Assembly: GCA_948567375.1 (NCBI GenBank)
Contig: OX419762.1
Location: 38,607,034-38,671,033 of the forward strand
Direction: 5' to 3'
DNA length: 64,000 bases
Origin: Lunularia cruciata
Taxonomy: Eukaryota; Streptophyta; Marchantiopsida; Lunulariales; Lunulariaceae
The notes beneath the pieces are model-generated. The model did not search any database. It was given only the letters and a program-made list of their open reading frames with translations, and was not told the DNA's origin. Of this stretch, positions 10,060 to 20,379 are shown one piece after another. Numbering within the stretch: the first letter of the stretch is position 1; each line of letters begins with the position of its first letter. A program made the translations under genes and the position numbers.

Positions 10060-12650
10060 ATGTCTGCATCGAGAGAACAACGGGAAGAGAGAGCTCAAAG
10101 ACGAGCAGTGCAGCGTGAAGAAGATGAACGTTTGAAAGTTGCATCCACTTCAGATGACATCGAACAAGAAGAGTTGGACTTTCAACTCCTTCACGAAGTG
10201 CAAGAAGCCCTACGTGAACTTGACCAAAAGAGACGAGAAGGAGGTTAGCAAGGCTACTTTTCACCCCCGTCTTCCAAGAAAAAGAAAGACTCAAGCGGGT
10301 AGACATACGCGCTACAACCCAGTACACCGACTTCCCCTCAAGCTGTCAAGGAAGTTGATTTCATTAAGAAGTTTGTTCGAGAAAAGACAATACGAACACT
10401 CACGGAAGAAGAGTGTCAGCATCTGGTACAAATAATTCCTTGGTTATCATCCCGAAGAAGGTTTGAAGACCAGATTGAAGTTGTGGAACCTCTTACTTCT
10501 GATCGGGTTGAAGTCAACACAACCAAAGAAGAAGAAATTGTCGAAGAAGACCCCAATTTGAACTTGATGAATTGGAACCTGTGGACAGACAACACGGCAT
10601 CCATACCAAGTAGCTCTTTGGTTCCTGTAAGTTCAAACTTACCACAACCGAATCCGCCGCACCGAATGATGCCTTCGTTACCCGTAACCCAACATGCTTA
10701 TCAGAAGTATAAATGTACAGAGCAAGACAAAGATCCTGACAAATTCATCGAGGCATTTGAAGTCATTTCCTTTGCCAACAAGGAACATGACTCCGCGGAT
10801 CGATGGCGGATTTTTCCAAGTCTGCTCCGAAAGAAGGCTCAGAGCTGGTATACTCATGTAATGCAGAAAGGATTCACACCAGCAGATTGGGCAGACTTAC
10901 AAAATAGCTTCCTGGAACGATTTTGGGAAGTGGATTATGATACAAGTGTCTTTGTGGCACTTAATGATTTGGATCGAGGAAAGAAGGAAAAATTGAGAGA
11001 TTACTCTAAGCGGTTCATGGCCTTATTGAACCGAGTCCCAAAACAATCCGGGGTGGTGGGTTATTCCGATGCCCAAGCCATTACCTGGTTTCTCGGCGGG
11101 CTTTCACCGGAGATTCGAATCTTTGCCAAGGAGAGGAATGTAACTTCCTTGGACAAAGTCCTCAAACATGTCGCCTGATATAAGGTGGCTCATTCTAACT
11201 CATCTAGTAACCAAAGAAATCGTGAGAAGAAGGGCAAGAAGCCAAGACGACGAGCTTCTTGTAGCACTTCTCCTTCTTTGGAGGAATCCTCCACATCTTC
11301 TAGTTCTTCTTCGAAATCCGACAAAGAACCCAAGCCGAGAAAAATACAAAGACACGGAGGAAAGAAGCCAATAACACCGCCAGTAAAGAATGTATCTAAG
11401 GCGGATCAGAAGTTAGAAACTCTTATTAAAGAGTTTGCGGATTTCAAGATCTAAATGATTGGGGTGAAGGACCAAAGAAAACCCCCATCATTTGGGTGAC
11501 CAAATGTATGGTGCACTGCGTGTGGTAAATCCGGCCACGCTAATACGGAGTGTTTAACTCGCACAACATTTCCAGTGCAACAAATTGATTGGGTTCCTGG
11601 ATGGGATCAAGGCGAAGAAGAATAAACGATATACCAAACCCCAGAAATATAGCCTCCATCAAGCCCATCATATCAAGGTCCCAGGTTTGGACCACGGGAA
11701 TATAATCCTACTGCTCCCCCACGAAGACCCCCAATGGGTGGTCAAAATAGACCTCAAAATGTTGCATCGGGTGCTTGTTACAATTGTGGCTTGATGGGAC
11801 ATTGGTCTCCAAATTGTCCGGAGCCAGGATGACAAATTGGGTACGTACCCCTTTGTGGGAATTGTAAAGGATCGGGGCACACAAGTAATTAGTGCCTGCA
11901 ACCACCCAATCCGAAGCCCCCTGTCAAGTATGTTCAAACTCCCGCCGAGCGTGTTGCGCTCTAGGCGAAGGGGGACACTAATGTCAATTGTATTACACTT
12001 GAGGAAGAGAGGCCTCAAGAGAGGAGTCCAGCTTCAGAAGGAGATTGGCCGGTTGTCAAAATTTTGAAGGTAGAAACTCGCGCGGAGAGGAAGAATCAAG
12101 CGTCCGAAGAAGCAAGTATTGTGTCTTCTTCCTCACTGAAGATGAAGAGACTGCGACCAAAAGCTACCCTTTCTGAGAAGGAGGAAAAGGTCCTAGCAAA
12201 ACCCAAAGCAAAAGCCCTGCAAAAAGAAATTAAGGAAGCAATACTACGCACGCGGAAGATGAGTGTGGAGGAAAATACGAAGACACAACCTCCCGTATTT
12301 CTGGCAGATATCAGGTCTGAAGTGAAAGACTTGATCCAAGCCAAAGTTGGTCAATCCGATGATCATCGGGTCAAGCACCTACGCACTCCGGTTACCATCC
12401 TCAAGCATCCCAAAGTTTGCTTTGAACAGGCGAACAATTTAGAACCAAAGCCAAAGACGAAGCAGGTGAAATTAGGGGGAGTTCCACAGTACGATATTGT
12501 GGCAAATATGGCGTCTACAAGCGTGAATGTCACTTTTAAAAAATTATGGGAGGACAATAAGCTTTATAAAAAGCAGCTAAGTTCAGCCCTCAAGAAAGTA
12601 AGGGCGATGACAAAGAAAGACTTGCTCGCAATTTATCGTATTGAATAGGA
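10060..12650 (+). pseudogene. RLG-3 gag with three CCHC zinc knuckles
   Basis: ATG 10060 starts MSASREQREERAQRR. The capsid-like core lies at about 10700-11165 (DKFIEAFEVISF, WRIFPSLLRKKAQSWY, DLQNSFLERFW, LRDYSKRFMALLNRVP, WFLGGLSPEIRIFAKE). A Ser/Lys/Arg-rich hinge follows. Three CX2CX4HX4C knuckles are CTACGKSGHANTEC (about 11515-11556), CYNCGLMGHWSPNC (about 11773-11814) and CGNCKGSGHTSN*C (about 11857-11898). A long basic/acidic segment to 12650 leads to protease. All are in one phase; stops (for example 11176, 11452, 12646) are mostly one transition from CGA/CAA/CAG. Binds and packages element RNA. Inactive. Confidence 0.85.
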
Positions 12651-12963
12651 AGATTTAGGATCTCTTGAGGTGGATGCGGAGATAGCAGGCTGTATAATTA
12701 CATCCATACCCATTGATTCGGGGTCGGGTGTGAATGTCATGACAGAAGACACTGCACATCAATTGGGGTACACAACATTTGAACCAACACCCCAAATACT
12801 GAAGTTTGCGGATCAAACCAGGAGACGGCCCTTGGGCATGCTGTCGAATATCACCATGATTATAGGAGGGGTGCTCTTCAAATTAAATTACATTGTGTTA
12901 CGACCAGTAACCAAAACTGGCTACCCTCTCTTGATCGGGCAACCTTGGTTGTTCAATGCCTAG
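12651..12963 (+). pseudogene. RLG-3 aspartic protease
   Basis: Same phase as gag. Active-site triad DSG at 12715-12723 within SIPIDSGSGVNVM, then the flap/second-domain region and the typical closing block YPLLIGQPWLFNA before a stop at 12961-12963 (TAG, likely CAG originally). Retroviral-type aspartic protease that matures the polyprotein. Confidence 0.85.
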
Positions 12964-12966
12964 GTC

Positions 12967-14660
12967 ATGGTGGATTGGCACCAGCAAAACTTACGATTTA
13001 AAGACATTTTGTCTAAAGAACAAAAGTTGGTGACGGTGAGTTGGATGAAGGTTCCTCATCTCGGGGAAACTACTTCGTCAAAAGACGAGGATGAATCCAA
13101 AGATTCATCATCTTCATCTTCTGAGGACTTTGAAGACGACGTCCAAGTTAATTATTTGGAATGCTACAAGGTAGAGGTTGAAGATGAAGACCCATATGAC
13201 ATCGCCTCGGGTGAACAAGACTTGGAGGAAGGGGGTTTGATAGCAATACGTCTCGGATTGAGCCGAGTAAGTCACATAGAAGGTGTCATTAACCTCGATG
13301 ACTATCAAGATGTGGTCTTGACTGAAGAAAAGATTTTGAAGATTTCAAAGACAGTCACCGCCAAGGAGTTGGTAGGATACATTGCCCTGTTTATAGAGTT
13401 CCAGGATGTATTTGCCTGGTCTATTGACCAAATACCGGGAATTCCATGAGAATTTGGAGAGCACCAGATTGATCAGGTCAAAGGTGCAGTTCCAGTTTGG
13501 CAAAGACAATACCGCCTGAACCCAAAGTACTCCCTCTTGGTAAAAGACAAAATTGATAAGTACTTAGGGGCCGGAATAATTTTCCCTGTTCTAAGCAGTG
13601 AGTGGGTTTCTCCCATTGTCATCATTCCAAAGAAGAAGACAGGGAAAATTCAAGTGTGCCAAGATTTTTGCAAATTGAATGCAGTCACCCAAAAGGACCA
13701 TCATCCTTTACCATTTACAAATACAATTCTGGACCAAGTAGCTGGTTATCCATGTTATAGTTTTCTCGATGGATTTTCAGGGTACAATCAAGTATCTATT
13801 CGAGAAGAAGACAAGGATAAAACCACATTCACAACCAATTGGGGCACTTTCGCTTACAATCAAATGCCCTTTGGGTTGTGTAATGCTCCTGCTACTTTCC
13901 AACGGATGATGAACTCAATATTCAAAGATTTTCTACGTAAATTTGTGGAAGTCTTCATTGATGATTTTTGTGTGTTTGGGTGAAGAGAGGTACATTAAGA
14001 TTATCTTCGCCAAACTTTTGAAAGGTGTCATTTTGCCGGCTTGTCATTACACCCGGAGAAATGCTTGTTTGCAATGAAGGAGGTTATTCTTTTGGGCATT
14101 GGGTGTCAAGCAGAGGTATTGAAGTGGATGTCAAGAAGGTTAAAGTAATTGCAGCTTTGGAATCCCCAAAGAACATCCAGGAGCTGAGAGCCTTCTTAGG
14201 ACATGTTGGATACTACATACGCTTTGTGTCAAATTATGCGGTGCTTGCTACACCACTTACCAAGCTTCTGAAGAAATCCGAAGATTATACATGGGGAGCA
14301 AATCAAGAAGAAGCTTTCCAGGTGTTGAAGAAGAAACTGGTTGAAGCACCAGTCATGAGGGCCCTAAATTGGGATGTCCCTTTTCATGTATATGTGGACA
14401 CTTCGTCCATGGCCATCGGAGTTGTCTTAAGTCAGAAGGATGAGAAGAAAAAGGACTACCCAATGTATTATGCCAGCCGATAACTTTCAGTTTCTAAAAA
14501 GAACTATTCAACGACTGAAAGAGAAGCACTCGGAATGGTGTATGCCTGCAAGAAATTTTGCCACTACCTGTTAGGATACAAATTTGTCTTCTATGTGGAC
14601 CATTATGCACTACAACACTTGGTCAAGAAGGCAGATTTGTCCAGGTGAATTGCACGATGG
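12967..14660 (+). pseudogene. RLG-3 reverse transcriptase and RNase H
   Basis: An acidic linker with an SSSSSSEDFEDD run (about 13100) joins protease to RT. RT motifs: SPIVIIPKKKTGKIQVCQDF, YPCYSFLDGFSGYNQV (catalytic D), FGLCNAPATFQRMM, and VFIDDFCVFG at about 13951-13980 with the DD pair intact. A 1-nt insertion near 14090 shifts phase inside KEGVILGHW. RNase H follows: ELRAFLGHVGYYIRFV, VYVDTSSMAIGVVLSQ (first acidic residue), TEREALGMVYACKKF, and HSNADFLSRL at about 14725. Several C-to-T type stops. Inactive. Confidence 0.88.
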
Positions 14661-14663
14661 ATC

Positions 14664-16133
14664 TTGTTGTTACAAGAATTCACATACACTATACAAGTAA
14701 GGAAAGGAGCTTCACATTCAAATGCGGACTTCTTATCCAGGTTAGAAACTCAAGACCAAGATTTGGAAATCGATGCTCGGTTTCATGATGAAGAGCTATA
14801 TCATTTAATGGCTGTTCAAAGTACGTGGTATGCGGCAGAATATCACTATTTGCATACATGTCATTGTCTTGAGGGGCTGGACACGGAACAAAGGGCAGTC
14901 TTTCTTTGGAAAATAGGACCGTACCAATTGAAACACAACATTTTGTTTAAAATGGGCAAAGATGAAGTACTTCGGAGATGTCTAGAAGCATACGAAGTAG
15001 GAGGAGTCATCGAATCCTTGCACTTGGAAGCATCGAGAGGACACTATGCCCTGAAAAATATGGTGAAGAAAATTCTTTTGGCAGGGTATTGGTGGCCTAC
15101 GATGTATAAAGATACTCATGCCCATATCCGGAGTTGTGATGCTTGTCAAAGAACAAGGAAACCGACGGTGACTTCCCAGTGGCCTTTGAAACCAATTTTT
15201 CCTCTGGCCCCATTTGAGAAATGGGGTATTGATTTTGTAGGACCTATTTAACCAGTAATCCGTGTCACAAGGAAGAGGTACATCTTAGTCTGTACCGACT
15301 ATGCCACCGAGATGGTGGAAGCAAAGGCAACACAAAGAGATGATGCAGAGACAATAGCAGAATTTTTCTTCCAAAACATCATTTCCCGTTATGGGTGTCC
15401 TCTGGAATTGGTCAGTGATTGGGGAACTCATTTTTTGAACTTGATGGTGGAAGCGTTAACCAAATACTTCCAAATTAAGCATTGGAAGACCACGCCTTAC
15501 AACCCAAAAGCAAATGGACTCACGGAGAAAGCCAATGGATTGCTATGTAAAATTTTGAATAAGGTGACAGTCAATTATGCCTATGACTGGGATATGAAGT
15601 TACCTACAGCGTTGTGGGCATATCGAACAACTGAAAAGATTACTACCAAGCAAACTCCTTATTTCCTGACATACGGATTGCATCCCATATTACCAGTTGA
15701 GTTTGAAGTACCGACATATAGAATACTTTGTGAAGAACGTTTGTCGGAGGAAGAAAGCCAAGATCTTCGGATTCATCAACTGATGTGGTTGGAAGAGAAA
15801 AGGGATGATGCAATGCAACCTACAAAGGAAATTCAAGAACAATGGAAGGTTCGGCACAATAAAAGAATCAAACTTATGGCTGTTCAGGAAGGAGACTTGG
15901 TATTATTATATGATAATTGCCTCATATTTTTTCCAAGAAAATTACATCTGAGGTGGATGGGACTGTATCGTGTGATGCACATCTATGATAATGGTTCTAT
16001 TCAACTTGCAGACCTGGATGGCAATCCTTTTGCAACTCGCGTCAACGGTTGGAGGGTTAGAAAATATTGGACCCCAAACCCGACTTTGTATAAAAACCCG
16101 GTTGTCGGTGTTTGCGGGGATGCTCACATTTAA
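14664..16133 (+). pseudogene. RLG-3 integrase
   Basis: Zinc-binding HHCC at about 15020-15160 (HLEASRGHYALKNMV ... CDACQRT). Core start FEKWGIDFVGPI at 15215-15250, then a stop (15249-15251). RYILVCTDYATEMVEAKA follows, then SDWGTHFLN (second D) near 15415, and NPKANGLTEKANGLL near 15505-15545 (E of DD-E). ALWAYRTTEK, the GDLVLLY block near 15890, and a C-terminal LRWMGLYRV...ADLDGNPF..RVNGWRVRKY domain end it at 16133. No chromodomain or PHD finger is attached. Inserts element cDNA; inactive because of stops. Confidence 0.88.
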
Positions 16134-16144
16134 GGGAGGGGGTA
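16131..16144 (+). other. Polypurine tract of RLG-3
   Basis: TAAGGGAGGGGGTA directly precedes the 3' LTR start TGTGGTACCC. Confidence 0.85.
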
Positions 16145-17838
16145 TGTGGTACCCACATTTTTTGTTTTTTCTATGTTTAGTCGTGTTTAAGAGAAGAAGC
16201 AAGCACTGAAAGTAGAATTACAAACAAAGAATGGATGAAACTAACTTCGGAGGAAATCCGAAGAAGATGACATTGGGTCCGATGATGGACGTACTCGGAA
16301 GAGGAGTACACCGGAAAAAGTCTGAAGATCACCGTCTTTGGGTTGGAAGATGCAGGAGAGACGAAGACCGTTTAACAACCTTGGTACGTGGCAAGAAAGT
16401 ACATTTCAAGAAACGGTGGGGGCAAAAGAAGCATGTCTTGACAGTGACCGGGAGTTGCACGCAGAAGAGAGCAATTCGAAGTTGAAATTGACTGAAGAAT
16501 GACTGCGATTTGGGGGAAAATAAAATGGCAACTACGCAAGGAAAAGTTGAATGTTCCGAGTAAATTTCCAATTCCTTTGAGTAGTCATCCTGTAGTAATG
16601 CATGCCCGGAAGCCCATTGAGTGTGAGATTTTCCAAAACCCTAAGGGAGTTAGAGTGTCTCGTCCAGGAGAGGGTCTCACCTTCCAACATCGTAGAATGA
16701 GAGAATAGATAGATGTAGAGAACAATGTCAGTCTTAGAATAGATTTAGTCAATTCAGAGTTAGAAAAGATTCAGAATAGTGTGACAGTAGAGAAGAAACC
16801 CGATGTCACAGAAGTAAGAATTCAGGTGTCATCAGACTTGATGATTGACACATTAGAGAAGAGTGGGTCAGGAGATAAGGATGTAGATGGATTACCCATG
16901 AGCTCAATTATAGATTGTAGTGAAGAAGTAGCAGAAACAGTGAAGGATTTGGTAGTTGTAGATATACCCAAAGAAGGAGAAATAGTAGGAAGATCATCGA
17001 GTTTAGAAGCCGATGATGAGGTAGACATCGGATCGGGATAAATGTCAATTTTGAGATAGGAAGAGGCAGATATGAAAAGATAGACTGTCACTTGGGATCT
17101 ACAAGTAGGAAGAGATGTTAGGAAGCGGTGCATAGGTAGGCAAGTCTGCCATTTGCTTCAATATTTAAGTGGAGCATTTCCAGTACGATGTTGTTCAGTA
17201 TTCAAATTTTTGAAGATAGATAAAGCGAAGTGTTGTTCTTAGTACTCGTCGCTTAAGCTTAATTCTGATTGTCAATTTTGTGTTTGTAGTTGTGAGTGTG
17301 TGGAGAATTCCGAAGAGCAAGTCAGTGTGTCTATGGATGTTGGAATCTGCATCCTTGATCTTGATTCTATGTGTTTGATCTTGAGTGAAGTGCATCAGAG
17401 CAATGCCTTGACAGATCTGAGAGGAATTGTAGTGTTGGTAGTATTCTGCATTGGTGAGTGTAGCACGAAGTTGATGTGAAGCCATTTCAATTGAGGAAGT
17501 TGTGCCTTCAATGGAGGGGTGGAACACAATTCTGAGGTGAAATTGATCTTCGCAGTGAAGTGCCGTCTTCGGGAGAATCTGAATCATCACAATCAAGAGT
17601 TGTTTGGACAGAATTTGCTATGATGTGATTATGTGTGTGTATTCATGACAAGTTGACAAGATTATGAGCTTGTTACTCTCTTCTGGGTGTGGTTTCTACC
17701 TGAGAGATTAAAGAAGAAACCAAGAAGAATTGAAATTGTTACTTTGCTTTGTATTTGACCATTTTTTACTCGTATCTCTGCGGGAACAAACTTTACTTAC
17801 CCGATTACCGCAAAAGTGATATTTGCCGGGTTGTCACA
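16145..17838 (+). repeat. RLG-3 3' LTR, internally deleted (1.69 kb)
   Basis: Starts TGTGGTACCC and ends GGGTTGTCACA. Compared with the 5' LTR it lacks about 1.98 kb corresponding to 6867-8845, with AGAT microhomology at the join (about 16707-16714). The remaining parts differ from the 5' LTR by scattered substitutions. The tail of the LTR ORF persists (to 17041). Confidence 0.88.
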
Positions 17839-17843
17839 AAGGC

Positions 17844-18907
17844 TTTCCTTGAAGGAGAAGGTGTTGTACTCCTTGTTGCATGTTGTTAGACGACCATGTA
17901 CCATTTGGAAGAAGTGATCTTGTTGTAAAGCTGACCAAAACTTGTTATGGACCTTGGAATCAATTGACACTGTTGTAATTGCCACCGTGATGAGAGGAAT
18001 AGACTTCAAATCAGGTCGTTGTGATAGAGCATCAGGGATGACATGGAACCAACCTGGTTTATACTCAAGTTTAATGTCAAAAAATTGGAGTTGCTCCTCT
18101 CATCAATGATTTCAACTCTTCATATATTCCAAGAGTAAGGTGTGCAACAATGGTTTATGATCAATTCACATGATCACTTGTTTCCCCAAGAGACAATGCC
18201 TCCTTACCTTAGTGGCATATACCATTGCAATGTTCTTGATCTAAAGCAAAGTAATTTCTTTCAGCTGTATTTAGTTGGCAAGACATAAAGGCAATGGGAT
18301 GTAGTCCATCTAGGAATTCTTGTTGCAACACGGCTCCAATTACAAAGTTAGAAGTATCAAAATCAACCACACAAGGTAGTTGAGGATCATATGGTTGAAG
18401 AATGGGTCTTGAAGACACCATATGTCTCAACTTCTAGAATGCTTCTTCATGCTTGGTGGTCCACTGGAAGCTCAAGTTCTTCCCCAAGAGGTCAATCAAT
18501 GGTGCAACCACATGAGCATAATAATGGATGAACTATCGGTAAAAATTGGCCACTCCATTGAATGCTTGTACTTTTGTAGCATACTTTAGAGTAGGCCAAT
18601 CAGTAATGGCCTTGATTTTCTCCTCTACCATCTTGATCCCCTCCAATGAGATCTTGTGACCCAAGAGGGTACCCTTCTTCTGCCAAAAGGTACACTTTGA
18701 CTTCTTGTAGTAAAATTTCCATTGTCGTAGTTGTCTTAGGACTTCTTGCACATGATTAACATGTTTTGCCTCTTTCTTGCTATAGATTAAGATATCATCC
18801 AAGAACACCACCATGTACCAATCTAATAGTCCATCCAACACCTGATGCATCTGACCCATGAAGACTATTGGAGCATAAGTGAGCCCAAAAGGTAGAACTC
18901 TCCACTT
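17844..18907 (-). pseudogene. RLG-2 RT C-terminal half, RNase H and start of integrase
   Basis: Minus-strand RT from WRVLPFGLTYAPIVF (about 18900-18860) and MVVFLDDILIYSK (DD intact, about 18805) to GHKISLEGIKMVEEKIKAI. Then RNase H RPILQPYDPQLPCVVDFDTSNFVIGAVLQQ (first D) near 18400-18310 and NYFALDQEHC near 18245. The end, with YNTFSFKESL at 17860-17840, leads into integrase across RLG-3. Frame changes occur near 18530 and 18200. The 5' half of RT lies beyond the plastid insertion. Confidence 0.8.
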
Positions 18908-18945
18908 TGTACTAATAATTTCTTGATTTTTATTTTTTCTAAGCT

Positions 18946-18984
18946 GGTAGTGCATCAAGCTATTTGCTAGGGCCAATTTGATCC
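18946..18984 (-). pseudogene. trnA-UGC: Plastid trnA-UGC intron fragment
   Basis: The minus strand GGATCAAATTGGCCCTAGCA and the following AATAGCTTGATGCACTACC match, as recalled, the interior of the plastid trnA-UGC group II intron with a few transitions. It lies in the opposite orientation to the adjacent exon. Confidence 0.65.
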
Positions 18985-19090
18985 TATAGCTCAGTTGGTA
19001 AAGCGCTGCCCTTGCAATTGGGTCATTGTGATTACGGGTTGGATCCTAATTGTCTAGGCAGTAATGATAGTATCTCTTACCTAAACCGAT
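18985..19090 (+). pseudogene. trnA-UGC: Plastid trnA-UGC 5' exon and start of its intron
   Basis: TATAGCTCAGTTGG, then GCGCTGCCCTTGCAAT (anticodon TGC in the loop) at 18985-19018, is the 5' half of plastid tRNA-Ala without its first bases. It runs on into intron sequence (TGGGTCATTGTGATTACGGG ... GTAATGATAGTATCT) instead of a T-arm. Differences from the plastid sequence as recalled are mainly C-to-T/G-to-A. Not a functional tRNA gene. Confidence 0.8.
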
Positions 19091-19250
19091 GGCTAACTTA
19101 TATCTCATGTTATGGAGCTCGTAAAGGAGTTGTAGATATTGTTGTACGTACTCCTAATGCATGATATCTTACTTGAAGACTTGTTGAAGTAGTTCAACAT
19201 ATTGTTGTACAAAAAGTTGACTATGGAACTCTTTATGGTATCAATTTACA
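19091..19250 (+). pseudogene. rpoC2: Plastid rpoC2 fragment
   Basis: Plus-strand translation: YISCYGARKGVVDIVVRT, then two stops, [23 protein letters not shown]. This is the conserved segment near residue 190-250 of the plastid RNA polymerase beta'' subunit. The stop codons show it has decayed since transfer. It is too short and altered to date or place the donor lineage. Confidence 0.8.
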
Positions 19251-19700
19251 TAATGCCCATACCTTATGCAAAAGGTAGTCTTTTGCACATCCTCTCTATC
19301 AATAGGAATTTGCCAATAGCCACTACAAAGATCCAACTTGGATAAGTATCGTGCTCCACTCAATTGATCAAGCAAGTCATTGATCCAAGGCAAGGGATAT
19401 GAATTCTTCATTGTTTGCTTATTAAGCCCATAGTAATCAATACAAAAAATGAAGTCCTCCATCCTTCTTCGGAAAAAATAGTACCGGTGCTCCCCAAGGA
19501 GAGGTACTATGTCATATGAAGTCCTTCTCCAACAACTTCATAAGTTTGCAACTCCTCCAACTCCTTTGGTGAGAGCCGATAGATTGGTCTACTCACTAGA
19601 GTACTCACAAGCAATAACTCAATCTTGAAGTGCATATTACGATAGGAGGGTAATCCCTTTGGCAGATCATCTGGAAAGACGTCCGCAAACTCCTGAACTA
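19251..19700 (-). pseudogene. RLG-2 reverse transcriptase, N-terminal half
   Basis: Minus strand: QEFADVFPDDLPKGLPSYRN near 19690-19640, [16 protein letters not shown] near 19600-19550, [23 protein letters not shown] near 19455-19390, [15 protein letters not shown] (catalytic D in KLDL) near 19350, and FCIRYGHY ending at 19251 where plastid DNA begins. A frame change lies near 19490. Confidence 0.82.
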
Positions 19701-19990
19701 TTTGATAAACCATGCTTGATGAGGCTCTTGGCCCTCTTTAGATTGTCCTTGTGCAACCGGCTTGATCCACACTGCAAAAACAAACTTATCTTCCTCAAAA
19801 GCTTGCTATATGGCTGCTTCACTAACAAACTTCCCATCAAGGGACTCATCTTTCTTCAAAGCTTGCTCCATGGCTGCTTTCTTGGTAATCTTCCCATCTT
19901 GGGACTCATCTCCCTTCAAGGTTTGCTCTATTGCTACCTTCTTGACAAAATTCCTATTCAGGGACTAACTATTCATAGGTGTCTTACTCA
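19701..19990 (-). repeat. 60-bp tandem repeats encoding a 20-residue unit (RLG-2 protease-RT linker)
   Basis: Three units of about 60 bp on the minus strand (about 19970-19790) encode variants of SQDGKITKKAAMEQALKKDE. RLG-1 has four units at 30600-30830, so copy number differs between sister elements. The unit is Lys/Glu-rich and probably helical. Confidence 0.7.
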
Positions 19991-19999
19991 TAGGTGCCA

Positions 20000-20272
20000 G
20001 ACAACCTAATATGAAATTCCTACCTTGGTGTTTTACTTGAATTTGTCATCGGTTCCAATCAAATTAAAACTTATGACATTCAAGCCAAGGTAGTCCTAGA
20101 ATGACATCATAGTGTAGAGGTGCCACTACAAACCTCATACACTCCAAATACTCCTTCCCAATCTTAAAGGTAACAGGATGTGAGGTACAAAATGCAAAAC
20201 TCTTTCTACCATCTGCCATCATCAATCTACTTCCAATTACTGGCTTAATAGGAATACCCAATTATTTTGCTA
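20000..20272 (-). pseudogene. RLG-2 protease, C-terminal part
   Basis: Minus-strand translation: LGIPIKPVIGSRLMMADGRKS, then FKIGKEYLECMRFVVAPLHY and DVILGLPWLECH, the closing motif of chromovirus protease. The N-terminal part, with the active site, lies at 22187-22300 on the other side of the DNA transposon. Confidence 0.78.
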
Positions 20273-20302
20273 CAGTAACCTCTCAGTTAAGTACGCACCC
20301 GG
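20273..20302 (+). repeat. Left terminal inverted repeat and 16-bp subrepeats
   Basis: The TIR runs CAGTAACCTCTCAGTTAAG and then GTACGCACCC. From 20285 the unit GTTAAGTACGCACCCG occurs three times in tandem (20285-20333, last copy slightly altered), possibly transposase-binding iterons. Confidence 0.8.
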
Positions 20303-20379
20303 TTAAGTACGCACCCGATTAAGTACGCATCCCGGTTTAGTCCACATCTTTTGATAGACAATTTAGGGTTCAATATTTC

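Larger units (their letters stand above)
6300..17838 (+). mobile_element. RLG-3: complete 11.5-kb Ty3/gypsy element with giant, ORF-bearing LTR
   Basis: Structure: 5' LTR 6300-9971, Athila/Tat-type primer site 9979-9996, one gag-pol frame 10060-16133 in the order gag, protease, RT, RNase H, integrase. It ends with a polypurine tract 16131-16144 and 3' LTR 16145-17838, with a perfect AAGGC target duplication. No chromodomain is visible. The gag-pol frame keeps one phase until a 1-nt shift near 14090, then the other; otherwise only in-frame stops interrupt it. It is inserted in RLG-2 integrase. Two solo LTRs of the family lie at 39332-43133 and 49991-53765. Confidence 0.9.
18908..19250. other. 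Plastid-DNA mosaic (NUPT) inserted in RLG-2 RT
   Basis: RLG-1 RT reads ...KRYGYFEWRVLPFG...; RLG-2 breaks after IRYGHY (19251) and resumes at WRVLPFG (about 18906). The 343 bp between consist of plastid pieces: a minus-strand trnA intron piece (18946-18984), trnA 5' exon plus intron start on the plus strand (18985-19090) and an rpoC2 piece (19091-19250). These are not neighbours in plastid genomes. Bases 18908-18945 are unassigned. No target duplication seen, consistent with end-joining of plastid fragments. Confidence 0.85.

Noticed and set aside
18985-19060. Looks like a tRNA gene (D-arm and TGC anticodon)
   Set aside because: Only the 5' half is present and it runs into plastid intron sequence; the T-arm and acceptor 3' strand are missing. 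Annotated as a trnA-UGC fragment in a plastid insertion.
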